NCBI RefSeq assembly: GCF_900107105.1
Contig: NZ_FNOT01000003.1
Location: 186,001-250,000 of the forward strand
Direction of reading: 5' to 3'
DNA: 64,000 nucleotides
DNA from: Geodermatophilus africanus
GTDB lineage: Bacteria > Actinomycetota > Actinomycetes > Mycobacteriales > Geodermatophilaceae
The position numbers and the translations under genes were made by a program. This document shows, piece by piece, positions 28,969 through 37,488 of this stretch. Positions within the stretch are counted from its first letter, which is position 1, and each line of letters opens with the position of its first letter. Below the pieces are notes generated by a model. The model searched no databases. It saw only the letters and a list, made by a program, of their open reading frames with translations, and was not told where the DNA came from.

Positions 28969-30050
28969 CGGCCCTGCCGCCCACCGGACCCGACGACCTC
29001 CCGGACGCACAGGACGCCCGGGAGGTCCTGGAGCGCCTCCTGCTCGGCGGACCGCGGCGGTACACGCGGCTGCAGGTCGGCAGCATGGCCAACATGCCGT
29101 CCGAGCGCACCCGGCGGCTGTGGCGGGCGCTCGGCTTCCCCGACGCCGCCGACGACGACCCGGTCTTCACCGACGCCGACATCCAGGCGCTGGCCCTGCT
29201 CTCGGTGCTCATCGACACCGGCTTCGTCGACGAGGACTCCGAGGCCTCGATCGTCCGGGCGATGGCGCAGTCGCTCTCCCGGCTGGCCGACTGGCAGACC
29301 GACATGCTCGCCGACGTGCTCAGCCGGGGGGACGAGACGGGGGCGGCCCCCAGCGACCCGGAGCGGGCGGTCGAGGGCACCCGCCGGCTGTTGCCGCTGC
29401 TGCGGGCGCTGCAGGACTACGTGTGGCGGCGCCACCTGGCCGCCAACGCGGGGCGACTGCTGGACAGCGGCGGCGGGGACCGCCGGGAGCTCGCCGTCGG
29501 CTTCGCCGACCTGGTCGGCTACACCACCCGCAGCCGTGGCATGGGCGGGCGGGAGCTCGGCGCCATGGTCGAGGACTTCGAGAGCACCGCCAGCGAGGTC
29601 ATCGCGCGTCACCACGGCCGGGTGGTCAAGACGGTGGGCGACGGCGTCCTCTACACCGCCGCCTCGGCGATCGACGCCGTGGAGATCGGGCTGGAGCTGC
29701 CCGAGGCCTGGGAGGCCGAGGACCGCCCGCCGCTGCGGGTCGGCGCCGCGTACGGCACGGTGCTCACCCACCTCGGCGACGTGTACTCGCCGGTGGTGAA
29801 CCTGGCCAGCCGGCTCACCTCGATCGCCCGGCCCGGCACGCTGCTGGTCGACCGCGACCTCGCCCGCCGGCTGCGCGGTCTGCCCCGCTACCGGGTGCGG
29901 CCGCTGCGCCGGGTGTCGGTGCGCGGCTACGACGACCTGCAGCCCTGGCGGGTGGAGCGCCGTCCGCCGGGCCAGGCCGACCTGGCGCTGGAGATCATGC
30001 TCGACGAGATGGCCGACGAGGTCCTCGACGAGGACGACCCCGGGGAGTGA
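28965..30050 (+). CDS. Class III adenylate cyclase with N-terminal helical domain; probable CTG start
   Basis: 361 aa from CTG 28965. Residues 1-140 form a helical domain with LERLLLGGPRRYTRLQVGSM...RTRRLWRALGFPD, typical of the regulatory domain of actinobacterial cyclases. The class III catalytic domain begins at AVGFADLVGYTTRSR (metal Asp about 180) and continues through GRVVKTVGDGVLYTA and YSPVVNLASRLTSIARPG with the transition-state Asn/Arg. No ATG, GTG or TTG precedes the conserved N-terminal block except far inside the upstream gene. CTG at 28965 overlaps the stress-protein stop as CTGA. An ATG at 29085 would delete the start of the helical domain. Confidence 0.85.
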   Translation: MTALPPTGPDDLPDAQDAREVLERLLLGGPRRYTRLQVGSMANMPSERTRRLWRALGFPDAADDDPVFTDADIQALALLSVLIDTGFVDEDSEASIVRAMAQSLSRLADWQTDMLADVLSRGDETGAAPSDPERAVEGTRRLLPLLRALQDYVWRRHLAANAGRLLDSGGGDRRELAVGFADLVGYTTRSRGMGGRELGAMVEDFESTASEVIARHHGRVVKTVGDGVLYTAASAIDAVEIGLELPEAWEAEDRPPLRVGAAYGTVLTHLGDVYSPVVNLASRLTSIARPGTLLVDRDLARRLRGLPRYRVRPLRRVSVRGYDDLQPWRVERRPPGQADLALEIMLDEMADEVLDEDDPGE

Positions 30051-30076
30051 GGGGCCCGGCTCCTCGGCCTTCCGGA

Positions 30077-30155
30077 GGACCCAGTCCTCCCCACCCTCCG
30101 CGAGCTCGGGGCGGGACCCGGGACGGGGCCTCGCGGCGAGCCTCTGGACGGGGCC
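30077..30155 (+). repeat. Palindromic element after the cyclase gene, copy 10
   Basis: GGACCCAGTCC / GGACGGGGCC at 30077-30130, followed by an extra 3' half (CTGGACGGGGCC, 30144-30155). Flanking GGCCCGGCTCC and GGAGCGGGTCC may be arms of an older outer copy. It is 26 nt after the stop, further than usual. Confidence 0.65.
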
Positions 30156-30218
30156 GGCCGGAGCGGGTCCTCCTACCGGTTCGCGCTGCCGCCGTTCGGC
30201 TTGGCACCCTGGTGTCCC

Positions 30219-31853
30219 GTGAGTGCCACGCTCGTCGCCCGCGGCCTGGCCGCCGGTCACGGTGCCCGCGTCCTCTTCTCCGACCTCGACCTCGTCGTCG
30301 CCCCCGGCGACGTCGTCGGGCTGGTCGGGGTCAACGGCGCGGGCAAGTCCACCCTGCTGCGCACCCTGGCCGGTGAGCTGCCGGCCGAGTCGGGCAGCGT
30401 GACCGTCAGCCCGCCGACGGCGACCCTCGGGTACCTGCCGCAGGAGCACGAGCGCCGGCCGGGGGAGACGGTGCGCCAGGCACTGGCCCGCCGGACCGGG
30501 GTCGCCGCCGCGCAGGCCGCGCTCGACACCGCCACGACGGCGCTGACCGAGGGCGCCGACGGCGCGGACGACGCCTACACCGAGGCGCTGGAGCGCTGGC
30601 TGGCCCTCGGCGGGGCCGACCTCGACGAGCGCGCGGCTCAGGTCGTCGGCGAGGTGGCGCCCGGGGTGGCCCTCGACGCGCCGACCACCGGCCTCTCCGG
30701 GGGGCAGGCCGCGCGGCTCGGGCTGGCCGGGCTGCTGCTCTCGCGCTACGACGTCCTGCTGCTCGACGAGCCGACCAACGACCTGGACCTGGCCGGTCTC
30801 GAACAGCTGGAGCGCTTCGTCACCGGGGCGCGCAGCGGCATCGTCGTCGTCAGCCACGACCGGGAGTTCCTCGCCCGCACGGTCACCCGCGTGGTCGAGC
30901 TGGACCTGGCCCAGCAGCTGGTGCGGGTGCACGACGGCGGCTACGAGGCCTACCTCGTCGAGCGCGAGGTGGCCCGGCGGCACGCCCGCGAGGAGTACGA
31001 GGAGTACGCGGAGACGAGGGCCGGGTTGGAGGCGCGGGCCCGCATGCAGCGCAACTGGCTGGCCAAGGGCGTGCGGGACGCGGTGAAGAAGCAGAAGGAC
31101 CCGGACAAGTTCATCAAGGCCCACAACCGGGCGACGGCGGAGAAGCAAGGTGCCAAGGCCAAGCAGACCGAGCGGATGATCGAGCGGCTGGAGGTGGTCG
31201 AGGAGCCGCGCAAGGAGTGGGAGCTGCGGATGGAGATCGCCGCCGCGCCGCGCGCCGGCGCGGTCGTCGCCACGCTCGCCGGCGCGGTCGTGCGCCGCGG
31301 TGACTTCACCCTCGGCCCGGTCGACCTGCAGCTGGACTGGGGCGACCGCGTGGTCATCACCGGCCCCAACGGCAGCGGGAAGTCCACGCTGCTCGCGGCG
31401 CTGCTGGGTCGGGTGCCGTTGGACGAGGGCCGCGGCGGGCTGGGTCCGTCGGTGCGGATCGGCGAGATCGACCAGGCCCGCGGCGCGTTCCTCGGCGCCG
31501 AGCCGCTGCTGGAGGCCTTCGTCGCGGAGGTGCCCGACCGGTCCACGGCCGACGTGCGCACTCTCCTGGCCAAGTTCGGGCTCACCGCCGAGCACGTGCT
31601 GCGCGCGGCCGACACGCTCTCGCCGGGCGAGCGGACCCGGGCCGGGCTGGCGCTGCTGCAGGCCCGCGGGGTCAACGTGCTGGTCCTCGACGAGCCGACC
31701 AACCATCTCGACCTGCCGGCCATCGAGCAGCTGGAGCAGGCGCTGGCGGGCTACCGCGGCACGCTGCTGCTGGTCACCCACGACCGCCGGATGCTCGCCG
31801 CCGTCGACACCACCCGCCGGGTCACCGTCGAGGACGGCCGGGTCATCGAGTGA
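30219..31853 (+). CDS. ABC-F family ATPase
   Basis: 544-aa protein with two ATP-binding cassettes and no membrane domain. Domain 1: GVNGAGKST, TGLSGGQAARLGLAGLLL, LLLDEPTNDLD. Domain 2: GPNGSGKST, LSPGERTRAGLALL, LVLDEPTNHLD. The linker (about 270-340) is charged and Lys/Arg-rich (KKQKDPDKFIKAHNRATAEK), as in ribosome-binding ABC-F proteins. Members resolve stalled ribosomes or protect against ribosome antibiotics; which applies here cannot be told. Start GTG 30219. It overlaps the antisense acyltransferase gene end by 11 bp. Confidence 0.92.
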   Translation: MSATLVARGLAAGHGARVLFSDLDLVVAPGDVVGLVGVNGAGKSTLLRTLAGELPAESGSVTVSPPTATLGYLPQEHERRPGETVRQALARRTGVAAAQAALDTATTALTEGADGADDAYTEALERWLALGGADLDERAAQVVGEVAPGVALDAPTTGLSGGQAARLGLAGLLLSRYDVLLLDEPTNDLDLAGLEQLERFVTGARSGIVVVSHDREFLARTVTRVVELDLAQQLVRVHDGGYEAYLVEREVARRHAREEYEEYAETRAGLEARARMQRNWLAKGVRDAVKKQKDPDKFIKAHNRATAEKQGAKAKQTERMIERLEVVEEPRKEWELRMEIAAAPRAGAVVATLAGAVVRRGDFTLGPVDLQLDWGDRVVITGPNGSGKSTLLAALLGRVPLDEGRGGLGPSVRIGEIDQARGAFLGAEPLLEAFVAEVPDRSTADVRTLLAKFGLTAEHVLRAADTLSPGERTRAGLALLQARGVNVLVLDEPTNHLDLPAIEQLEQALAGYRGTLLLVTHDRRMLAAVDTTRRVTVEDGRVIE

Positions 31854-32604
31854 GCGGACCTCGCTGCCCCTCGCCCTGGGCCCCGTTCACGGCACCGCCC
31901 TGAGCTGGCGAAGGGCGGGGAGGACGGGGTCCTTCTGCTGCAGCGAGGCCGGCCTCCAGAGCCGCGGCCACCGCGTACTCGGCCGTCGTCGCCAGCTCCT
32001 GCGGCGTCGCCCCGGCGGAGGACAGCGCGGGCAGCAGGTGCACCTCCACGACGGTGCCCGGGGAGGCAGCCAGCCAGCGCATCGCCGCCATGGTCGAGCG
32101 TCCGCCGGGAGGCGGGGACGCCGCGCCGCGCCAGCGGACGGCGACCGGGCACACCGCGGCGCCGGTGTCCACCGCGGCGGCCAGCAGAGCGGGGGAGAAG
32201 CGGCCCAGACCTTGGCCACTCCACACGCCCTCCTCGGGGCGAATGCTGACCGGCGTCCCCATGCGCAGCTGGGTGGCGACCCGCGCGGAGATCGCGGGGA
32301 CCGTCGGCACCGGCACGCCCGCGAGCCGGTCGGGGACCCCGGCGAGCGCGGCGCCGGGGACGACGGTGAGCAGTGCCAGCGGGTCCAGGGCGGTCGCCGT
32401 GTTCGAGACCAGCAGCGGCCCGGTGCCGGTGCGCGGCCAGGCCGTGGCCGGCACGTGGACCTCGACGCGCACGCCCAGGCCGGTCAGCACGCGGGCGGCG
32501 CCGCAGACGCTGCGGCGCCGGCTGCTGCCCACGGGCGGACGGAGCCGGCCGGCGGCGACGGTGGCGCCGACGCGCAGCCAGTGGGACGAGGTCGCAGCGG
32601 TCAC
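31843..32604 (-). CDS. PlsC-like acyltransferase lacking the catalytic His; C-terminal tail encoded by repeat DNA
   Basis: 253-aa protein of the lysophospholipid acyltransferase family. The family NHx4D motif is replaced by SNTATALD (Thr where His should be), while the acyl-acceptor segment EEGVWSGQGLGRFSPALL (EGT-like) and PVAVRWRG remain. Catalysis is therefore doubtful. The frame has no stop at the usual place before the palindromic element and reads through it, giving a tail EGPRPPRPSPAQGG...GPLTR, with the stop at 31843 inside the convergent ABC-F gene. It probably evolved from a normal acyltransferase by stop-codon loss. Confidence 0.75.
   Translation of the reverse strand: MTAATSSHWLRVGATVAAGRLRPPVGSSRRRSVCGAARVLTGLGVRVEVHVPATAWPRTGTGPLLVSNTATALDPLALLTVVPGAALAGVPDRLAGVPVPTVPAISARVATQLRMGTPVSIRPEEGVWSGQGLGRFSPALLAAAVDTGAAVCPVAVRWRGAASPPPGGRSTMAAMRWLAASPGTVVEVHLLPALSSAGATPQELATTAEYAVAAALEAGLAAAEGPRPPRPSPAQGGAVNGAQGEGQRGPLTR
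31856..31950 (+). repeat. Nested palindromic element after the ABC-F gene, copy 11
   Basis: The outer copy GGACCTCGCTGC / GCAGCGAGGCC starts 2 nt after the ABC-F stop. The inner copy on the other strand spans 31879-31932 (GGCCCCGTTC / GGACGGGGTCC). The minus-strand reading of the inner copy is translated as the tail of the acyltransferase. Confidence 0.8.
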
Positions 32605-32736
32605 GGTGCCTCCCGGGACGCCTGGCGGACCCGGTGCGGGCCCGCTCGCACCACGAGCGTCGCGGGCGGAGGTGTCGCGCCGGGAACGTCCGGGGGACCC
32701 CGACGGGACGGTCGCGGGACGATCGCGTGCCGGGTG

Positions 32737-33282
32737 TCAGGAAGGCGTGTCGAGCGCCTCCGGGAGGCCGACCGCGGCCATTCCGGCCCAGGTCTCGCCG
32801 ACGTGGTGGGCCAGCACCATGAGGTCGCGCAGCTGCCCGTCGCGGTCGCGGATGTGGTCCGCGAGCAGCGCCTCCCCGGTGAACCCGAGACCGGTGAACA
32901 GCGCCAGGGCCGGGCCCTGGTCGGCGACGACCTCGACGACGAGCTTGGTCAGGCCCGCCTCGAGGGCCTGCACCACGGCGTGCCGGGCCAGTTCCCGGCC
33001 CAGCCCGGCGCCACGGCCGGCGGGCGCGACCACCAGCCGCACCTCGCCCACGTGGTCGGACCAGCCGGGCAGCCGGAGGACGGCGACGTAGCCGAGCACC
33101 CGGTCGCCGCCGTCCACCGCCACCCAGCGGTCCACCCCGGGCGAGCCGGCCGCCCAGCCGCGCACGACGTCGGGGTCGGTGACGTCCTCGCGGATGAAGG
33201 TCCGGTCGCCCTCGGGCAGGTCGGCGAAGAAGCGCACCAGGGCCTCGCAGTGCGCCTCGGTCAGCGGGACCACGGCGGTCAC
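32737..33282 (-). CDS. GNAT-family N-acetyltransferase
   Basis: 181 aa. The acetyl-CoA loop is LVVAPAGRGAGLGRELARHAV, followed by LEAGLTKLVVEVVADQGPALALFTGLGF. The late segment LMVLAHHVGETWAGMAAVGL is shared with other uncharacterised actinobacterial GNATs. The start GTG 33282 overlaps the phaC stop as GTGA, so the two are coupled, and a link with PHA metabolism is possible but unproven. The 132 bp between this gene and the acyltransferase contain no feature I recognise. Confidence 0.85.
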   Translation of the reverse strand: MTAVVPLTEAHCEALVRFFADLPEGDRTFIREDVTDPDVVRGWAAGSPGVDRWVAVDGGDRVLGYVAVLRLPGWSDHVGEVRLVVAPAGRGAGLGRELARHAVVQALEAGLTKLVVEVVADQGPALALFTGLGFTGEALLADHIRDRDGQLRDLMVLAHHVGETWAGMAAVGLPEALDTPS

Positions 33283-34397
33283 CGGGTGACCTCCTCGGCC
33301 GCCAGCGGCTCGCTGCGCCGCCGGAGGAAGTCGATGATCGTCGGCACCGTCGTCCGGGCCGCCGTCCGGCCCACCACCAGGCCCATGTGCCCGGCCGGGA
33401 GCCGCAGCTCGTGCTTGTCGGAGGAGCCGACCAGGTCGATCAGGGGCGCACTCGCCTCGGGCGGGACGATGTGGTCGCGGTCGGCCCGGACGGTCAGGAA
33501 CGGCCACCGGATGTCGGAGAGGTGCACGCGGTCGCCGCCCACCGTCAGCCGGTCGGTGACCATCCCGTTGTCCCGCACGAGCATCCGCACCGTCTCCTCC
33601 GCGGCGGCGCCGGGGAACGGCACGTGGTCGTCCGACCAGCCGGTCATGGCCTGGTAGCCGGCGACGTACTCGTCGTTCCAGAGGCGCTCCCACAGCGTCA
33701 CGTAGCGGGTCACCTCCGCGGTGGGGGTCAGCGTCTTGAAGCCCTGCAGGACCACCCGCGGCGGCACGTTGCCGTCGGCGTCCAGCACGTCGGAGACCTC
33801 CAGGCCGCCGACCCGGAAGAGGTCGGCCAGCGGGCCCATGTGCCGGAAGTCCACCGGCGTGGCCAACACGGTGAGGCTGCGGACGGGCGCGTCGGGGTGG
33901 TGGGCCGCGTAGAGGAGGGCGAGGTCGCCGCCGAAGCAGTAGCCGACCAGGGTGACCTCGTCGGCCCCGGAGACCTCCAGCACCCGCTCGACGCCGGCCG
34001 GGATGTAGTCGTCGACGTAGTCCTCGAGGGTGTTGGCCGCGTCCCGCTCGTCGGGCTCCCCCCAGTCGAGCAGGTAGACGTCGAAGCCGGCCTTCAGCAG
34101 CTGCTCGACGAAGCTGTTGCCGGGCGCCAGGTCGAGGATGTAGCTGCGGCTGACCAGGCTGAACACGACGAGCAGCGGTGGGGAGTACGTCACGCCGCCG
34201 TGGGTCTCGGGGTCGTTGCGGTAGTGCCACAACTGGGTCCGGCCGCGCTGCCAGACGACGTCCTTGGGCGTCCGCCCGACGTCGGGCCGGGCGACGCCGC
34301 TGACCAGCCGGAGACCGTTACGGGCGCGCAGGGCGTTGCGCTCGACGTCGCGCCGGACGCGGTCGAGGACCGTCTGGGGACTGGGCACTGTCGGCAT
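33279..34397 (-). CDS. phaC: Polyhydroxyalkanoate synthase, class III-like (PhaC)
   Basis: 372-aa alpha/beta hydrolase fold polymerase. The lipase-like box is GYCFGG (Cys 154), with the catalytic Asp in VRADRDHIVPP and His in LPAGHMG. The N terminus has YILDLAPGNSFVEQLLKAGFDVYLLDWGEPD, as in class III PhaC, which polymerises hydroxyacyl-CoA together with PhaE. ATG 34397 is preceded by AGGAGA. It overlaps the upstream coiled-coil gene by 80 bp, so translation is coupled to it. Confidence 0.9.
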   Translation of the reverse strand: MPTVPSPQTVLDRVRRDVERNALRARNGLRLVSGVARPDVGRTPKDVVWQRGRTQLWHYRNDPETHGGVTYSPPLLVVFSLVSRSYILDLAPGNSFVEQLLKAGFDVYLLDWGEPDERDAANTLEDYVDDYIPAGVERVLEVSGADEVTLVGYCFGGDLALLYAAHHPDAPVRSLTVLATPVDFRHMGPLADLFRVGGLEVSDVLDADGNVPPRVVLQGFKTLTPTAEVTRYVTLWERLWNDEYVAGYQAMTGWSDDHVPFPGAAAEETVRMLVRDNGMVTDRLTVGGDRVHLSDIRWPFLTVRADRDHIVPPEASAPLIDLVGSSDKHELRLPAGHMGLVVGRTAARTTVPTIIDFLRRRSEPLAAEEVTR

Positions 34398-34713
34398 CGG
34401 TCTCCTCGGGGGTGTGGCGGCGCTCCGTCCCTCGTTGCGCGGCCTCGAGCTGCAGGGTGAGCCGGCGGACCTCGCGGTCGAGGGCGCCGACCTGGGCGCG
34501 CAGCCGGCTGACGTCGGTCCCGGCCGGCAGGTCCAGCAGGTGCCAGAAGCGGGTCGTGGCCCCTCGTGTCGTGCTGCGGGCCAGGGTGACCGCCCGGCGG
34601 GTCAAGGCGGCGCCGACGGTGAAGGCCTCGGTGCGGACCAGCTCCTCGGCCCGCGGCGTCACCCGGCGCTCGACGGCGTCGAAGGCCTGTCGCCACAGCG
34701 GCGGCTCGGTCAT
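34318..34713 (-). CDS. Coiled-coil protein, candidate PhaE-like partner
   Basis: 131 aa, no known catalytic motif. Residues 60-95 form a coiled coil (DVSRLRAQVGALDREVRRLT...LEAAQRG), and the C terminus is Arg/Pro-rich (RPRPARRRAQRPARP). ATG 34713 has GAGGAGG close upstream. It overlaps phaC by 80 bp in another frame, unusually long. Its position directly before phaC is where class III synthases carry the PhaE subunit, but the sequence is not clearly PhaE, so the role as a partner or phasin-like protein is an inference. Confidence 0.6.
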   Translation of the reverse strand: MTEPPLWRQAFDAVERRVTPRAEELVRTEAFTVGAALTRRAVTLARSTTRGATTRFWHLLDLPAGTDVSRLRAQVGALDREVRRLTLQLEAAQRGTERRHTPEETDADSAQSPDGPRPRPARRRAQRPARP

Positions 34714-34767
34714 GCGCCCTCCTCGCCGGCGCTCGTCGGTCGCCCGACCGCGGCTGCCGTGCCCGCC

Positions 34768-34791
34768 CGTGAGCTCGCGGGCCCGCTCACG
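34768..34791 (-). repeat. 24-bp palindrome at the fadD stop (second repeat type, copy 2)
   Basis: CGTGAGC / GCTCACG arms around GGGCCCGCGA, differing from the copy at 15037-15060 at only two positions. The fadD stop codon is the TGA in the arm (ACGTGAGC). Confidence 0.65.
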
Positions 34792-36286
34792 TCCGCACCT
34801 CCGCGGGGAGCTCGACGGCGCGGCGCAGGATCTTCCCCGTCGGGCCCTTGGGCAGGGACTCGACCAGCCAGACGTGCCGCGGGTACTTGTAGGCGGCCAC
34901 CCGCTCCCTGACCCAGGCGCGCAGCTCGTCGGGGTCGGCCTGCTGCCCGGGCTTGAGGGCCACCGCGGCGGCGACCTCCTCGCCGAGCTCCGGGTGCGGG
35001 ACGCCGATGCAGGCGGCCTCGGCGACCGCGGGGTGCTCGTAGAGCGCCTCCTCGATCTCCCGCGGGTACACGTTGTAGCCGCCGCGGATGATCATCTCCT
35101 TCTTGCGGTCGACGATGGCGAAGTAGCCGTCCTCGTCCTGCCGGGCCAGGTCACCGGTGCGGAACCAGCCGTCCGGGATGGCCTTGGCCGTCTCCTCCGG
35201 CTTGCCCCAGTAGCCCTTCATGACGTTCTCGCCGCGAATGGCGATCTCTCCGACGTCGCCGGGCCGGACGTCGCGGCCCTCGTCGTCCACCAGCCGCATC
35301 TCCACGCCGCGGATCGGGGTGCCGATCGTGCCCGGCTTGCGCTCGGCGTGCGGGTGGTTGAACGAGGCGACCGGAGAGGTCTCGGAGAGGCCGTAGCCCT
35401 CCAGCACGATGCAGCCGAAGGCCTCCTCGAAGCCCCGCATGACCTCGACCGGCATGGCCGAGCCGCCGGAGACGCACAGCCGCAGGCTGGAGACGTCGTA
35501 GCGGTCCCGGTCGGCCTGGTGCAGCATCGCCGAGAACATCGTCGGCACGCCCTCGAAGACGGTCACCCGGTCGCGCGCGATGATCGACAGCGCCTTCGCA
35601 CCGTCGAAGCGGGGGAGCAGGGTCAGGCAGGCCCCGGCCAGGACGCCGGCGTTGAGCGCGCAGGTCAGCCCGAAGACGTGGAACAGCGGCAGGCACCCCA
35701 TGATCACGTCGTCCGGCGTGCCCTCCAGCAGGGTCTCCTGCGTGGTGCGGGCGTTGCCGCTCAGGTTGGCGTGGGTCAGCTCGGCGCCCTTGGGCGGGCC
35801 GGTGGTCCCCGAGGTGTAGAGGATGACGGCCGCGTCCTGGTCGTCCCGCGGCTCGAGGTCCCCGTTGCCGGACCCGCCCAGCGTCGCGCCGGCGTCGACC
35901 GGGTCGACGGTCGCCGAGTCGACGCCCACGGCCGCTGCGGCCTCGGTGGCCGCGTCAGCGATGGCGTCCAGCGCCACCACCAGGCGGGCGCCGGAGTCGC
36001 GCAGGTAGTACTCGACCTCGCGCGCCTTGAGCAGCGGGTTCATCGGGACGACGGCGGCGCCGGCCATCAGCGCGCCGTAGAAGACCACCGGGAAGCTCAG
36101 CACGTTCGGCAGGACCATCCCCACCCGGTCGCCGGGCCGCACCCCGCGCGACCGCAGGCCCGCGGCCACGCCGGCGGCGGTCTCCCGGAAGCCGTCGTAC
36201 GTCAGGACGGCGTCGTCCATGCGGAGCGCCGGACGGTCGCCGTGCTGCGCCGCCGTGTCGAGCAGGTGCTGTGCCAGGTTGGCCAC
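34787..36286 (-). CDS. fadD: Long-chain fatty-acid CoA ligase (FadD-type)
   Basis: 499-aa adenylate-forming enzyme that activates fatty acids to acyl-CoA. P-loop [17 protein letters not shown]5 motif [10 protein letters not shown]7 [17 protein letters not shown]8 [20 protein letters not shown] and the catalytic Lys in GPTGKILRR are all present. GTG 36286 is preceded by GGAGGA. It is divergent from the SDR gene. Acyl-CoA supply fits the adjacent PHA synthase, though general lipid metabolism is equally likely. Confidence 0.92.
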   Translation of the reverse strand: MANLAQHLLDTAAQHGDRPALRMDDAVLTYDGFRETAAGVAAGLRSRGVRPGDRVGMVLPNVLSFPVVFYGALMAGAAVVPMNPLLKAREVEYYLRDSGARLVVALDAIADAATEAAAAVGVDSATVDPVDAGATLGGSGNGDLEPRDDQDAAVILYTSGTTGPPKGAELTHANLSGNARTTQETLLEGTPDDVIMGCLPLFHVFGLTCALNAGVLAGACLTLLPRFDGAKALSIIARDRVTVFEGVPTMFSAMLHQADRDRYDVSSLRLCVSGGSAMPVEVMRGFEEAFGCIVLEGYGLSETSPVASFNHPHAERKPGTIGTPIRGVEMRLVDDEGRDVRPGDVGEIAIRGENVMKGYWGKPEETAKAIPDGWFRTGDLARQDEDGYFAIVDRKKEMIIRGGYNVYPREIEEALYEHPAVAEAACIGVPHPELGEEVAAAVALKPGQQADPDELRAWVRERVAAYKYPRHVWLVESLPKGPTGKILRRAVELPAEVRT

Positions 36287-36429
36287 GGGTCCTCCGCACG
36301 GGATCGGGAACGGGTCCGGCCCCTACCCGTCGCAGCTGTGGTCTACCCCACACGTCCGTCGGGGCCGCGGTGGCGGGTCGGCCGCCGGGGCGACAGGCTC
36401 AGGGCCCACCGACGACGACGGGAGCGCAC

Positions 36430-37200
36430 GTGACGGACAGCTCGGTCCTGGACATGTTCCGGCTCGACGGTCGGGTGGCGATCGTGACGGGGGCGTCCTC
36501 CGGCCTCGGCGCGGTCTTCGCCCGCGCCCTGGCCCAGGCCGGCGCCGACGTCGCGCTCGGCGCCCGCCGCGAGGACCGGCTGGGCGAGACCCGGGCGGCG
36601 GTCGAGGCGGCCGGCCGGCGGGCGATCACGGTGCGCACCGACGTCGCCCGGCCCGAGGACTGCCAGGGGCTCGTGGACGCCACCATGGCCGAGTTCGGGA
36701 AGGTCGACGTCCTGGTCAACAACGCCGGCGTCGGAACCGCCGTGCCGGCCACCCGGGAGACCCCGGAGCAGTTCCGCTCGGTGATCGACGTGAACCTCAA
36801 CGGCTGCTACTGGATGGCGCAGGCCTGCGCGCGGGTGATGCAGCCGGGCAGCTCGATCGTGAACATCTCCAGCATCCTCGGGCTGACCACCGCGGGGCTG
36901 CCCCAGGCCGCCTACGCCGCGAGCAAGGCCGGGCTGATCGGGCTCACCCGCGACCTGGCGCAGCAGTGGACCGGCCGCAAGGGCATCCGGGTCAATGCGC
37001 TGGCGCCCGGCTTCTTCGAGTCGGAGATGACCGACATGTACCCGGAGGGCTACATCGAGGGCCAGCTGTCCCGGGTGCTGGCCGGCCGCAAGGGCGACCC
37101 GATGGAGCTGGCGGCGGCGCTGGTCTTCCTGGTCAGCGACGCCGGCGGTTACGTCACGGGGACGACGCTGCCGGTCGAGGGTGGCCTGCTGACGAGCTGA
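36430..37200 (+). CDS. Short-chain dehydrogenase/reductase
   Basis: 256-aa classical SDR. TGASSGLGAVFARAL (cofactor), NNAGVG, the catalytic Ser in NISSILG, Tyr/Lys in YAASKAG, and the last segment GGYVTGTTLPVEGGLL are all in place. Arg/Asp positions after the second strand (GARREDRL) suggest NADP(H) preference. The substrate is unknown; beta-oxidation or PHA precursor reduction would fit the neighbourhood. GTG 36430 has GGGAG 6 nt upstream. Confidence 0.9.
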   Translation: MTDSSVLDMFRLDGRVAIVTGASSGLGAVFARALAQAGADVALGARREDRLGETRAAVEAAGRRAITVRTDVARPEDCQGLVDATMAEFGKVDVLVNNAGVGTAVPATRETPEQFRSVIDVNLNGCYWMAQACARVMQPGSSIVNISSILGLTTAGLPQAAYAASKAGLIGLTRDLAQQWTGRKGIRVNALAPGFFESEMTDMYPEGYIEGQLSRVLAGRKGDPMELAAALVFLVSDAGGYVTGTTLPVEGGLLTS

Positions 37201-37223
37201 GCTCCACGGCCCGCGGTGCTCGC

Positions 37224-37280
37224 GATCATCGGCGTTCGGCTGCCCGACTCGCCGGTGGGAGCAGCCACCCGCCGATGATC
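37224..37280. repeat. Imperfect inverted repeat after the SDR gene
   Basis: GATCATCGGCG (37224-37234) pairs with CGCCGATGATC (37270-37280). Inside, GGCTGC (37238-) pairs with GCAGCC (37261-). It is not related to the GGACC elements and may terminate the SDR transcript. Confidence 0.6.
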
Positions 37281-37315
37281 ACGGCTGGATCGGTGTCGCC
37301 GCCAGCCCGGATACG

Positions 37316-37349
37316 CGAGAGGCCCCGCCGGGGACGGCGGGGCCTCTCG
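37316..37349 (-). terminator. Terminator of the tRNA-Arg transcript
   Basis: CGAGAGGCCCCGCCG and CGGCGGGGCCTCTCG with a 4-nt loop, starting 8 nt beyond the 3' end of the tRNA. It can work in both directions. Confidence 0.8.
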
Positions 37350-37357
37350 GTGCTGGG

Positions 37358-37429
37358 TGCCCCCGGCAGGATTCGAACCTGCGCACCCGCCTCCGGAGGG
37401 CGGTGCTCTATCCCCTGAGCTACGGGGGC
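37358..37429 (-). tRNA. tRNA-Arg (CCG)
   Basis: Minus-strand 72-nt cloverleaf. Acceptor GCCCCCG/CGGGGGC with discriminator A; D arm GCTC-AGGGGATA-GAGC; anticodon arm CCGCC-CTCCGGA-GGCGG, anticodon CCG; T arm GCAGG-TTCGAAT-CCTGC. The CCA end is not encoded. It reads CGG arginine codons, frequent in this genome. Confidence 0.96.
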
Positions 37430-37488
37430 TCTGCGGTGGGGCGTCGTAGAACCTACCAGCCCCACCGCGGCGTCCTGAGAGCGGTGCG

